Notes: generated by a model not told the origin, from the letters alone. DNA of 64,000 bases from Chloroflexota bacterium (GCA_029782365.1 JAKOUW010000244.1:184965-248964); one strand, 5' to 3'. Positions 25,448 through 34,060 are shown, counted from the stretch's first letter. Translations and numbers: made by a program.

Positions 25448-26214
25448 TTCTTTTTGCTCCAGGCATAAAATGTTGGCACAAATGATAATCTTTGCTTTGA
25501 AGTGTAAGCAGCTAAGTCCAGTTTATATATTTTTTCTAGTTCCGATTGAGATGGAATCTGATCTAGAACCTGGACATCTGAACGGATAACACGCCATTCG
25601 TTTTCTAAATCGGAATTCGAAACATTATCCATTCCATGAATTTCTAGCCACTCGCTGCCTAAAATTCCCCCATTGACATTCAATCCCACAGACTGAAACA
25701 ATGATTTCAATTTTCTGCCTATCAAAGGATCAGCGCCCTGCCGACGTAAAGATTCCATTTGCCAGGTGTTAATTATTCCCAATTCAAGAGGAAAATCAAC
25801 TTTTCCACCATAATCTGGTTCAGCGAATGCGATGACAAAACCGCCAGGTCGAGTTGTGCGGTACATTTCTGCCAGGACCAGTTCCGGTTGTTTGACCCAT
25901 AAGAATAGGTAGTGGCAAAACACAACATCGAAAAAGTTGTTTGGAAATGGTAAGCGATGAGCGTCTCCTTGAGCATAAAAACTCGAAGTTGCAGTGTTTT
26001 GCGCATAGACAAGAGAAGAGAGAGAAACATCGAATCCCACACTAAAACGAATGCCGCGATTGAGCATATCGATTTGGATCGCGCCAGTCCCGCAGCCCAC
26101 CTCAAGAATCGAATCTGGCTGAAAATCAACAATATGCCCTAATAGATAATCGCGCAAGGAGCGAGTCCAATTTGCCTGTTGAAGATAACGCAGGTGCCAG
26201 GCGGCGATATCCAT
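25444..26214 (-). CDS. Class I SAM-dependent methyltransferase, last gene of the radical SAM operon
   Basis: 256 residues. Motif I ILEVGCGTGAIQIDMLNRG is at ~37-55, followed by GFDVSLSSLVYAQ, GDAHRLPFPNNFFDVVFCHY and RPGGFVIAFAEPDYGG, a ubiquinone/menaquinone-type Methyltransf_11 profile. It lies 26 bases after the degenerate radical SAM gene on the same strand, so it may methylate the same substrate or peptide; this is inference. C-terminal region contains no metal or membrane motif. Confidence 0.82.
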   Translation of the reverse strand: MDIAAWHLRYLQQANWTRSLRDYLLGHIVDFQPDSILEVGCGTGAIQIDMLNRGIRFSVGFDVSLSSLVYAQNTATSSFYAQGDAHRLPFPNNFFDVVFCHYLFLWVKQPELVLAEMYRTTRPGGFVIAFAEPDYGGKVDFPLELGIINTWQMESLRRQGADPLIGRKLKSLFQSVGLNVNGGILGSEWLEIHGMDNVSNSDLENEWRVIRSDVQVLDQIPSQSELEKIYKLDLAAYTSKQRLSFVPTFYAWSKKN

Positions 26215-26240
26215 TCTTGTATTCTATTAGCCAGTTTTGG

Positions 26241-27389
26241 TTATTTTTTAAGGATGCTTTCCCAATTTGGGTCTAACATATTGCCAAGTACTTTTGGCAT
26301 GCCTTGTGCAGCTAAAATATCACCATCTGGTTCTATGTAGAACCAGGCATGGCCAGCTCCGCTGGGAGGATTGTCTGGTTGAGTTTCCAGGGTAACAGGG
26401 TTATTAACTCCATAGGGTACAGGAATATCCCATACCAGTTTCAAATTTCTGTCCGTTGCTTGCTTCCAGAACTTCTGCAGAGCATCTTCATGAGATTTTG
26501 TTGAAGCACTGAGGGAAATTGCAGTTACATGCAGCGATGAAATTCGATCTAACCAGGATGGAATTTTCTCTTGGTCAGCCTCTGTGATGGTGATATGTGC
26601 AACGACAAATATATCTTCTTTCATAAGAGCACCTAGAGCTTGCCAAGATAGATCATTTTCAGGCTGTAGCATAAATAATATATGATCCAAACCGGTTTTT
26701 AGAATGGCTTTCCGATACTGCTCGTCGTTGAAACGCAATCCATCTGTCAACAGCCCGGTAACCTGACCGATCAGCTCAGCTTGCATGATCAAATCGATCA
26801 AATCGTCGCGTAGTGTAGGTTCACCACCGGTAAATATTACATGGGGAATGCCAATTTTCCAGGCGTTTTCGAGAATCATTTTCCACTGCTCCATCTTCAA
26901 CTCTTGTTTCACTCTGTCAAGTGGGGCAAAGGAAGGATCTGAGCCTCCTGATAACCGGTAGGTCAATGCACAGTCCAGGCGAAGAGGTGCAGACAATTTT
27001 TCACTATACGGGTTTATACGCCCAAAATTGAAGGATAATTCTGGGTCAAGATCGGGTTGTGTCACGAGACGATCAAGTTTCGCGGAAAAATCTAAAAAAT
27101 CATTTTCGGCCTGCGAGCGGTTGACCTTATATCGATTGGCAATCAGCCTGGCAACTTTGTCCCGGGGCGTAGATTGGATTATATGGTAAGCAAATTCTGC
27201 GGCAGTTTGGTTCAAATGCAACACTGTATGAGCGTTGACTATCAAAATGCCGTTTCCATTTGGCTCCAATCGTAAATGGAGTTTGTAATTTCGAGGATCA
27301 TCCTGGGGAGCCTCGAAATGATAGGTCCCCGCGGGTAACGCTTGAGCCGATGTAAAAAATTGGCGGACCGCTTCGCGGATACTAGTCAT
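26241..27389 (-). CDS. Degenerate radical SAM homologue with PqqD-like N-terminal domain (no cluster cysteines)
   Basis: 382 residues. Residues ~25-115 are PqqD-like (LEPNGNGILIVNAHTVLHLN), a fold that binds precursor peptides in RiPP systems. Residues ~135-382 align with the radical SAM enzyme two genes away: HVIFTGGEPTLRDDL keeps the SAM-binding GGEP, but the cluster site reads RLSGGSDPSF (about 145-154) where the partner has CNNDCSHC. The protein has a single cysteine (C140) and no SPASM cysteines. It is intact and of full length, so selection has kept it; it cannot hold the catalytic cluster. A peptide-binding or scaffolding role is inferred. Confidence 0.8.
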   Translation of the reverse strand: MTSIREAVRQFFTSAQALPAGTYHFEAPQDDPRNYKLHLRLEPNGNGILIVNAHTVLHLNQTAAEFAYHIIQSTPRDKVARLIANRYKVNRSQAENDFLDFSAKLDRLVTQPDLDPELSFNFGRINPYSEKLSAPLRLDCALTYRLSGGSDPSFAPLDRVKQELKMEQWKMILENAWKIGIPHVIFTGGEPTLRDDLIDLIMQAELIGQVTGLLTDGLRFNDEQYRKAILKTGLDHILFMLQPENDLSWQALGALMKEDIFVVAHITITEADQEKIPSWLDRISSLHVTAISLSASTKSHEDALQKFWKQATDRNLKLVWDIPVPYGVNNPVTLETQPDNPPSGAGHAWFYIEPDGDILAAQGMPKVLGNMLDPNWESILKK

Positions 27390-27401
27390 ACAATACTCCT
27401 T

Positions 27402-28412
27402 CTAATCATACCCGTTTGGATTATGTGATTGCCAATTCCAAGTGTCTACACACATATCGTCAATAGTACGCTCGGCTTTCCACTTTAGCTCGGTGTTTGC
27501 AAGTGTTGGATTTGCATAACAAATGGCTGAATCACCTGGACGACGGGGAGAAATGTGATAAGGGATCGGTCTTTCGGCGGCTTTTTCAAAGGCTCGAAGC
27601 ACCTCAAATACACTATATCCACGCCCGGTACCGAGGTTATAAGCGACCGCCCCGGGGTTGTTGGATAATTTTTCAAGCGCTTTCAAATGACCCTTTGCAA
27701 GATCCATAATATGTATATAATCGCGAATTCCTGTTCCATCTGGGGTTTCGTAATCTGCGCCGTAAACGTTCAAGAAAGGCAGTTTTCCCACCGCAACCTG
27801 TGCAATGTAAGGTACAAGATTGTTCGGGATCCCATTTGGATCTTCGCCTATCAATCCAGATGGATGAGCGCCGATTGGATTGAAATACCGTAAAAAGATC
27901 GTATTCCAGGTCGGGTCGCTGATCACCAAATCTCGAAAGATTTGCTCCATAATGATTTTTGTGTTTCCATATGGATTAAGCGCCTGGAGGGGAAATTCCT
28001 CTGTGATCGGCATTATGGTCGGGGAACCATAGACTGTAGCTGATGAGCTAAAGACAATGTTCTTACAACTGAATTTAGCCATTACCTGGCAAAGATTGAT
28101 GGTGCCTGTAATATTGTTTTGATAATATCTTAAGGGCTGGCGCACTGATTCGCCGACTGCTTTCAAAGCAGCAAAATGAATTACAGCGTCAAAATGTTGG
28201 CTTTGAAACACAGCTTCGATGTCTGCCGGCTTAAGTAAATCTCCTCTTGAGAAAAACAGGCTTCGCCCTGAGATTTCTTGAACCCTGCGCAGCGATTCTT
28301 CTTTGCTGTTGGAAAGGTTATCGAAAACTGTTACTTCGTGACCGGCTTGAAGTAATTCGACACAGGTATGGCTGCCTATATAACCTGCACCTCCGGTAAC
28401 CAGAATGTTCAT
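27402..28412 (-). CDS. galE: UDP-glucose 4-epimerase family protein (GalE)
   Basis: 336 residues from ATG 28412, two bases after the radical SAM stop, with GGAG upstream. NAD-binding MNILVTGGAGYIGSHT, FDNLSN, the catalytic Ser/Tyr/Lys set in FSSSATVYG and NPYGNTK, and GTGRGYSVFEVLRAFEKA are canonical for GalE, which interconverts UDP-glucose and UDP-galactose. Its location between the two radical SAM homologues is unusual and could mean that the product is glycosylated, or that the gene is a passenger. Confidence 0.9.
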   Translation of the reverse strand: MNILVTGGAGYIGSHTCVELLQAGHEVTVFDNLSNSKEESLRRVQEISGRSLFFSRGDLLKPADIEAVFQSQHFDAVIHFAALKAVGESVRQPLRYYQNNITGTINLCQVMAKFSCKNIVFSSSATVYGSPTIMPITEEFPLQALNPYGNTKIIMEQIFRDLVISDPTWNTIFLRYFNPIGAHPSGLIGEDPNGIPNNLVPYIAQVAVGKLPFLNVYGADYETPDGTGIRDYIHIMDLAKGHLKALEKLSNNPGAVAYNLGTGRGYSVFEVLRAFEKAAERPIPYHISPRRPGDSAICYANPTLANTELKWKAERTIDDMCVDTWNWQSHNPNGYD

Positions 28413-28414
28413 AC

Positions 28415-29785
28415 TCAATTGAACTCCATGTCATTTTGAAATGTCAATGGACAACCTCCGCCGCATTCACTTAGCAAAGCACATCCATTACATTTAGCCT
28501 TGATTAACTGATGGTTACGCAGTTTTAAACTGAGATCATGATTCCAAATAGAAGGCCATGGATCTCGCAATAAATTTCCCAGGCTTTGATAATATGATTG
28601 GCAAGGCAAAACGTCTCCGTTCGGTTCGATGCACATATTATAGCGCGCAGCAGAACAGCCTTTTATCCCAAGTTCAAGCTCCATCGGGTCAAAATTACAG
28701 TACTCTGTCGGCGTATACCAGATCAAGCGTTGATGGTAAGATTCTATTTTCTCGCGGGCGGCTTTAAGTAATGGCGCAAGCGCTGTCTCTGCTAATCCAG
28801 TCCCAACCGTTTTCCCATGTCCAGAATAAATGAGTGCATTCAAGCCAATGGTGGGAACACCCAAATTCCCTAAGAAATCCAGCGTTTCGCTCAAATACGC
28901 ACTGTTCTCTTGAAGGAGTGTTGTATTGGTCATCACAAACAAGCGGCTTTCGAGACTATTCGATACGCCTTTCAATGTTTGCTGCCACGCGCCATGACAT
29001 TGGACCATGTGATCATGTATGGAAGGGATATGGGACTCGAAGGTGATTTGAACGTGATCCAAACCCGCATTAACCAACTTTTGGACGTAAGCCATGTCAT
29101 TCAAGCGGCGTCCATTTGTGTTGATGCCTGTGATCTGACCATTTTGTTCTGCATGAGCAATCAGCTCAGGCAAATCCTCTCGTAAAGTAGGCTCTCCTCC
29201 GGTGAACACGATATGGGGAATGCCAATCTCCCATAGGCGGTCCAAAATGGTAAACCATTCTTTCGTCGAGAGCTCTGGAAAATTGCGTGATCGCGCATTA
29301 TAGCAATGGGAACAGTCGTTGTTGCAGCGATATGAAAGGGCCAAATCCATTCTGTAAGGCGCAGATGGCTGGCGGGAAAAAGGTGGTATTGTCTCTAAAT
29401 CAAGCTCGTGAATTGGACAAACCCCATCAGGTTGAATCAATTGATGAATCTGAGAGGAAATTAACTGATAATCCCGCTCACCGTAGCTTTTTGTTACTTG
29501 AAAAGCTCCACAGTAAGACTCCACGGTTATCTTGGCCGTTTCTTCCTTTAGTATGTAAAAGCTTAGGAACGCTGCCGTCGGATTTAAATGCAGAATTCGA
29601 TTGGCATTTACGATTAGAATACCTGAGCCATCCTCGTCAATCCTCAGATGAATGCGGCTTGAATTTTGATCGTGTTGATACACAAAATGATATAAACCAG
29701 GCTCGGCGCCAGGATGATTCCCCGGGAAGACTCTCGCCAGGAGTTTGTATACCCGTTTAGAGATAGAATGCGAGACAACGCTCAC
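28415..29785 (-). CDS. PqqD-like/radical SAM/SPASM enzyme, candidate modifier of the Cys-Ala tail protein
   Basis: 456 residues. The PqqD-like domain at ~25-120 (IDEDGSGILIVNANRILHLN) is the usual precursor-peptide recognition element. The radical SAM domain has CNNDCSHC (C154, C158, C161) and TGGEPTLREDL. The C-terminal SPASM-type region has cysteines near 377, 385, 395 and C432, C435, C441, C445 (CNGCALLSECGGGC) for auxiliary clusters. Such enzymes make thioethers, epimers or crosslinks in ribosomal peptides. GTG 29785 is chosen: GGAGG in the last codons of the upstream gene is 10 bases before it, and the open frame further upstream merely reads through the Cys-Ala codons. Confidence 0.87.
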   Translation of the reverse strand: MSVVSHSISKRVYKLLARVFPGNHPGAEPGLYHFVYQHDQNSSRIHLRIDEDGSGILIVNANRILHLNPTAAFLSFYILKEETAKITVESYCGAFQVTKSYGERDYQLISSQIHQLIQPDGVCPIHELDLETIPPFSRQPSAPYRMDLALSYRCNNDCSHCYNARSRNFPELSTKEWFTILDRLWEIGIPHIVFTGGEPTLREDLPELIAHAEQNGQITGINTNGRRLNDMAYVQKLVNAGLDHVQITFESHIPSIHDHMVQCHGAWQQTLKGVSNSLESRLFVMTNTTLLQENSAYLSETLDFLGNLGVPTIGLNALIYSGHGKTVGTGLAETALAPLLKAAREKIESYHQRLIWYTPTEYCNFDPMELELGIKGCSAARYNMCIEPNGDVLPCQSYYQSLGNLLRDPWPSIWNHDLSLKLRNHQLIKAKCNGCALLSECGGGCPLTFQNDMEFN

Positions 29786-29787
29786 GA

Positions 29788-31458
29788 TTAACGGCCTCCA
29801 CCAGCGCAAGCACAAGCGCAGCCTGCACAGGCACAAGCGCAGGCGCAACTGTGCCCCCCGCCGCCTCCTCTGTATGATGATGAAGATGAAGTGCTGACTG
29901 GTGGGGGATTGGTCACATTAGTCACTGAATTTGTGAAACTGCTAATATTGCTGACAACTTTACCAGAAAAAGCTTGAACTTGATTTACGACAGATGACGC
30001 AAATTGCGATCCTGGTACATTGGGCATACCAATTGACCCCTGGGAGGAGCTGCTTGTCGGGATTGAAGGTGAAAGGGTTGTGTGAGTTCCATATCCAGGG
30101 TCATACCATCCCCACCAACGGGGAAGAAAGACAGGAACATCATGGAACACCTGTTTTGTTTTATCATCGTAATTGCGATCGAGCATTGTCCATTCCATCA
30201 CCTCATCGAATTTTTGACTCTTAAATTCTGGGGTTCCAGCTTGTTCTACCTGCTGCCATGCTTGAGCGGTGATACCTTTATAGTAGTTGATCGTTTCGTT
30301 GCGGCTGAAGCCTTTCATGTTTGCCGCTGTAGAATTGATCAAAGCCACCATCATTTTTCGAAGACTTTTTTCTACGTCTGACTGATTCGGTTGAATGATG
30401 GCTTGTAAGAAGTCTATTTCATATGGACGCAATCCTTCTGGTTGTGGGTTGATTGCTTCCACGGTTAGCGGATCTCGGCGTGTGACTTTTGCCGCACCTT
30501 TCTTAATTACTGAAAATAGCATCATGGTCATGATTTTATCGAAAGGTTCTTCCAATAAAATTGCAGCTTCAATCGCAGTCAAACCGCGTTTTATTCCATG
30601 GCCTTCAATTTTGATCGAAGGAGGCAGGTATTCCTTCCGGCGGCGATTGTCACTTTGAACACCAAGGTAGATAAAGAATATAACGGATCCAATACAGGCC
30701 AAAGGTAACAACCCACTCAAGTTAATTTTATTCAACCATGCGAATGGATTTTCGCGCTGGATTGTGTCCGCAGGTACGTAAACCTTTGGGAACGAAGCGC
30801 CAAATAAATATTCATCCGAGGCAGTAGCGGAGGTGTTATGCCAGGTATAGGTTATTCGCCCATTTTCATCAATCCCAGTTGAAGGTTCAGAAGAAAAACC
30901 AGACGGAGCACTATGCCACCGCGGTTCCTCAGGCTTTATCCCAGGAGGTAAATGAAATATGACGGTAGTATCAACTGAGCCGTTTACATATGCTGAATCA
31001 AACCAAAAGGGAATGTAATCCGCACTGGCATAGTTATTATCTTGGCTGTCATTATATAGTACGTTCGATATCCTTCCAACGTAAATGTGGACCACTCCAG
31101 ATTTGCCAGGGAGGATTGAATTTGTTCCGAGGCCAACGGCGAAACCTGACCCTGAACCCTGGTAGCCACTTGTGGAAAATTCATAAACACTTTTTCCATT
31201 CACTTCAGCGGTTACAGTTGAAATATCATAGCTGTCATTCGGCATTCCGACATCTACGTATTCAATTGAATGACCACTTGGGTAATTCGAAAAATTTAAT
31301 GTGAAATCCAACGCCATTGAGCCGTCAGCGTTCCAATAGACGTGGACTATTTTTTGAGTTAAATGGAAATAATAATCTTGAGCCAGTGCCTGACTCGAAG
31401 ATAACGATAGGCTGAGAACCGCCAGAAGAAGAGCAATAAAAATGAACCTTTTTTTCAT
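29788..31458 (-). CDS. DUF2207-type membrane protein with C-terminal Cys-Ala repeat tail
   Basis: 556 residues from ATG 31458 (GAGG site upstream). A cleavable signal (MKKRFIFIALLLAVLSLS, cut near ALA-QD) precedes an outside domain to ~240. One membrane segment at ~247-267 is followed by NRRRKEY, so the rest should be cytoplasmic. The cytoplasmic part has GLTAIEAAILLEEPFDKIMTMMLFSV, a DUF2207-like helical region, then a Ser-rich linker and GGGGGHS followed by CACACACAGCACACA and GGGR: seven cysteines in 14 residues at 538-551. A tail of this kind beside a PqqD/radical SAM/SPASM enzyme looks like its substrate. Confidence 0.8.
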   Translation of the reverse strand: MKKRFIFIALLLAVLSLSLSSSQALAQDYYFHLTQKIVHVYWNADGSMALDFTLNFSNYPSGHSIEYVDVGMPNDSYDISTVTAEVNGKSVYEFSTSGYQGSGSGFAVGLGTNSILPGKSGVVHIYVGRISNVLYNDSQDNNYASADYIPFWFDSAYVNGSVDTTVIFHLPPGIKPEEPRWHSAPSGFSSEPSTGIDENGRITYTWHNTSATASDEYLFGASFPKVYVPADTIQRENPFAWLNKINLSGLLPLACIGSVIFFIYLGVQSDNRRRKEYLPPSIKIEGHGIKRGLTAIEAAILLEEPFDKIMTMMLFSVIKKGAAKVTRRDPLTVEAINPQPEGLRPYEIDFLQAIIQPNQSDVEKSLRKMMVALINSTAANMKGFSRNETINYYKGITAQAWQQVEQAGTPEFKSQKFDEVMEWTMLDRNYDDKTKQVFHDVPVFLPRWWGWYDPGYGTHTTLSPSIPTSSSSQGSIGMPNVPGSQFASSVVNQVQAFSGKVVSNISSFTNSVTNVTNPPPVSTSSSSSYRGGGGGHSCACACACAGCACACAGGGR

Positions 31459-31478
31459 ACAACCACCTCGTAATTTAT

Positions 31479-31847
31479 TTACCATTTTGGTTCCTCAGTC
31501 AACTGATACGTGGAATTGCAGTATGGGCAAGAGACGACGGGAGCATTGTTAATCATTTTGATATCGTCCATTTTGAGAGCCCCCCCGCATGACTTGCACT
31601 TCAAAGAATCCATCTGTACATTGGCAGGCAGGTCAACTTTCAGGGTCACATTTTGGCCGTTCTGGCCTGCATTTTGGGAGCGGCTGGCAAACCATATTAT
31701 GCCAAAGCCAACGCCAACACTGATTAAACCAATCGGAATCCAGCCCAGTGAACCATTCACTGGATCGAATGCGCCCCAAATGAACAATACACCAAATAAG
31801 ATCAGGATGGCTGCTGCGATGTATGCAATGATTCGAATTCCACTCAT
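31479..31847 (-). CDS. Small membrane protein with C-terminal zinc ribbon
   Basis: 122 residues: two membrane segments at about 7-25 and 34-54, then a ~65-residue soluble part with CKSCGG and CPYCNS, a rubredoxin-knuckle zinc ribbon, in the order seen in TFIIB-type zinc-ribbon proteins. GGAGG precedes the ATG. First gene of the radical SAM operon, 20 bases before the DUF2207-type gene. It may help anchor or present the partner protein; no function is known to me. Confidence 0.7.
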   Translation of the reverse strand: MSGIRIIAYIAAAILILFGVLFIWGAFDPVNGSLGWIPIGLISVGVGFGIIWFASRSQNAGQNGQNVTLKVDLPANVQMDSLKCKSCGGALKMDDIKMINNAPVVSCPYCNSTYQLTEEPKW

Positions 31848-31956
31848 AAGGCCTCCAAAAGTTGCTTAGTTCAGCCGGCTGAAAAAATTCTGGAAAATTA
31901 TTGATACTGTTTTGAATTTATTAGCAAGTCACCGACTTGAGATTTAATTATCTCTT

Positions 31957-32000
31957 AGTGTACATTGGAATAGGGGTGGAGGACAAGTGACTTTTGTCAC
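31957..32000 (-). promoter_or_regulatory. Promoter of the radical SAM operon with adjacent palindrome
   Basis: On the minus strand: TTGTCC (31981-31986), an 18-base spacer and TACACT (31957-31962). Immediately upstream of the -35 is the inverted repeat GTGAC-TTTT-GTCAC (31987-32000). The ~110-base leader downstream also contains CAAGTC/GACTTG and GAGAT/ATCTC hairpins. Confidence 0.5.
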
Positions 32001-32031
32001 CTAATATGCTTTGTCTATGGGTTAATAAAGA

Positions 32032-32070
32032 AACAAGGATCTTTGGTGGAATGTACCAAAAATCCTTGTT
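32032..32070 (-). terminator. Terminator after the YtxH-like gene
   Basis: 16-base arms with one mismatch: 32032-32047 and 32055-32070, around a 7-base loop (GGAATGT). The minus-strand continuation is T-rich (CTTTATT). It lies 24 bases after the stop of the YtxH-like gene and isolates it from the radical SAM operon. Confidence 0.7.
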
Positions 32071-32093
32071 CCAAGAAAATAATGGGTTTGGGT

Positions 32094-32501
32094 TTATTCT
32101 TCGGGTGAAGGGTTTGGAGATGAATCAGGATTTGAGCTTTGCCTGGAAACAGTTTTCCGAGCGGTGGAGATGCCCTCCTGAACTGTCTTTGTGACTTTTT
32201 CCCGGGTGTGGTCATAGGCTTCCTGACCTTTTGTGGCCAATTCGGAAGCGCGCTCACGAGCCATCTTGGCAGCTTCTTCGGCGCGAGCCCGCGCGGCCTT
32301 GGCTGCTTCTTCAGCGTGCAGGCGAGTTTCTTCAGCGGTTTCTTGAGCTGTAGTTTTTAACTCAATACTTTTATCAGCGATGTACTTCCTTGTTTCCTCA
32401 CCAGATTGGGGTGCGAGGATAAGCGAAACTGCGGCGCCAACCAAGCCACCCACCAGAAATCCTGCGAGAAATGCAGTGAAATCATTATCATTTTGTGCCA
32501 T
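32094..32501 (-). CDS. YtxH-like general stress membrane protein
   Basis: 135 residues from ATG 32501, preceded by AAAGGAGA. A glycine-rich membrane segment (AFLAGFLVGGLVGAAVSLILAP) runs from residue ~9, followed by QSGEETR and then long helices rich in Ala, Glu and Arg with heptad-like repeats (EEAAKAARARAEEAAKMARER). This is the YtxH/gas-vesicle-GvpP-like layout. Role: unclear, often a stress-related membrane protein. Co-directional with the next upstream gene at 32533. Confidence 0.75.
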   Translation of the reverse strand: MAQNDNDFTAFLAGFLVGGLVGAAVSLILAPQSGEETRKYIADKSIELKTTAQETAEETRLHAEEAAKAARARAEEAAKMARERASELATKGQEAYDHTREKVTKTVQEGISTARKTVSRQSSNPDSSPNPSPEE

Positions 32502-32532
32502 TCTATCGTCTCCTTTCAGAAAAGCGTAATAT

Positions 32533-32994
32533 TTATGGTTTGCGTTTACCAATCCCTACTAATTCAACCAATTTTTGTAGAGCGGCGATGTACTCATTCA
32601 ACTTTATTACAGGTTCGCTGAGATTGTCTGAGAGAAATTGAGTGGTACCCCTCAAAGTGCTGACAGTTTGATTGGTTGAATCGAGGATCGGTTTTATCTC
32701 GTTCTGTAACAAGTTTGTCAAACGAGCGATTTGAATAATTAAAATTACCAACACACCGCCGATCATCACTGACTCAAAGGCCATGATAATAATAAAAACA
32801 TCTCGGATCCTGGCAACCGTCTCTGCTGAGCTAAAAGAGGGGTTGATTAGAAAAACGAGAAAAGCGATCGTCAAAAAGATGATAAGAATAACAACGGCGA
32901 CTAAACCGATTAAGGCGCGCCTTTGGGAGCGCAATTCCGTTTGTGGATCTGACTTTACAGGGATATAAGGATCATCGTACTGATATGCTGACAT
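32533..32994 (-). CDS. Hypothetical membrane protein with two segments and a C-terminal helix
   Basis: 153 residues. Soluble N-terminus, membrane segments at ~28-50 and ~68-90, then amphipathic helices (RLTNLLQNEIKPILDSTNQTVSTLRGTTQFLSDNLSEPVIKLNEY) resembling the DUF948 coiled-coil arrangement that often neighbours YtxH proteins. Not assigned to a function. Upstream of the YtxH-like gene by 31 bases, same strand, likely co-transcribed. Confidence 0.65.
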   Translation of the reverse strand: MSAYQYDDPYIPVKSDPQTELRSQRRALIGLVAVVILIIFLTIAFLVFLINPSFSSAETVARIRDVFIIIMAFESVMIGGVLVILIIQIARLTNLLQNEIKPILDSTNQTVSTLRGTTQFLSDNLSEPVIKLNEYIAALQKLVELVGIGKRKP

Positions 32995-33063
32995 TTCTTA
33001 ATGATTATAACATAGCCAGGCATCTACGGCGCACAAAAGCAAAATTTTTTATATAAAAGATGA

Positions 33064-34005
33064 TTAATATCCTTTTAAAAAATTTACATTGTTGAGTAGA
33101 GGTTGATCATTGAAAAAGAGTAAATAATTTTTGATAAACACAGGCGCAATATCTTCAGGATAACTTAATGCTGCAGTATGGTAGGTAATGAATAAATTGG
33201 GTATTTTCCAAAAAGGGTGACCTTCTGAGAGGGGTTCTTCTTGAAAAACATCCAAAATGCAAGCTTTCAAATGACCTGATTTAGCAGATGTAATGAGAGC
33301 TTGATCATCAATGAGTGAACCCCGGCCAACGTTTATCAAAATTGCGCCACCCGGGAGTGAGCCAAGAAAATCTTTATCTACAAGGTGATATGTCTTCTTG
33401 GTGATTGGCAAAACCACAACCAAATAATCCACCAGGCTTGCAAATTCATTTTCGTAAGGAGGGTGAAAATATCGATCTACATATTGGCTTGACTCTGATC
33501 CCAGGGTGAAACCAAGAACATTCATACCGAAATGATGTGCTGTTTTAGCGATTTCAGATCCGATTGAACCAACGCCAAGCAAACCCAGCGTCTTTCCATA
33601 AAGTGTGCCAGGTGGAGTGTTATCCCATCGAGAAATTTGCTGCGCCTGTATTTTTTGTAACATCAGCCGTTCAATAAACAATAAATATCCGATCACATAC
33701 TCGGTCATAAGCCGACCGAAAACTCCGCGGACGTTGGTCAAATGATAATCCTGCCGCAAGCCTGGACCTAAGAGCGTCTCCACACCTGCCCAGGTTGACT
33801 GCACCCATTTTAAGGATGGCAACTCGGGTAGGATATCTCGTATCAGATTCGGCTCACCCAAGATAATATTGGCTGACTTAAAATCTTCTCCTGTCATGAC
33901 CGAAGATTCGAAGGGAAGTATATTCAATGAAGGCAGCCGCGCCTGACGAATAAGCTGTGCATATTTTTCTGCGGACCTTGACACGATAAGAAGATGATTT
34001 TCCAC
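33064..34005 (-). CDS. D-2-hydroxyacid dehydrogenase (GhrA/phosphoglycerate dehydrogenase-like)
   Basis: 313 residues. NAD(P)-binding loop LLGVGSIGSEIAKTAHHFG at ~140-158, catalytic Arg in INVGRGSLID, Glu in VFQEEPL and His in FITYHTAAL are all present. The family reduces 2-oxoacids such as glyoxylate and hydroxypyruvate. The Asp/Arg that would choose NADH or NADPH is not clear. It stands alone, with ~55 bases to the neighbouring gene. Confidence 0.88.
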   Translation of the reverse strand: MENHLLIVSRSAEKYAQLIRQARLPSLNILPFESSVMTGEDFKSANIILGEPNLIRDILPELPSLKWVQSTWAGVETLLGPGLRQDYHLTNVRGVFGRLMTEYVIGYLLFIERLMLQKIQAQQISRWDNTPPGTLYGKTLGLLGVGSIGSEIAKTAHHFGMNVLGFTLGSESSQYVDRYFHPPYENEFASLVDYLVVVLPITKKTYHLVDKDFLGSLPGGAILINVGRGSLIDDQALITSAKSGHLKACILDVFQEEPLSEGHPFWKIPNLFITYHTAALSYPEDIAPVFIKNYLLFFNDQPLLNNVNFLKGY

Positions 34006-34060
34006 TCATTGAGTATATCATTTGCATGTTGATCAACAATGAGGAACACTGGTGGTATGT

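Noticed and set aside
26241..27389. Degenerate radical SAM gene as a pseudogene
   Set aside because: The frame is intact, has normal length and keeps the GGEP motif and the PqqD-like domain; loss is limited to the cluster positions.
29786..29848. N-terminal extension of the radical SAM enzyme reading MRLRLCLCRLRLCLRWW
   Set aside because: It is the Cys-Ala tail codons read in another frame. GTG 29785 with GGAGG upstream gives a normal PqqD-like start, so the extension is not protein.
29821..29874. Cys-Ala tail as a metallothionein-like metal site
   Set aside because: Not excluded chemically, but strict C-A alternation, the glycine frame and the adjacent PqqD/SPASM enzyme make a modification substrate more likely; kept as an alternative only.
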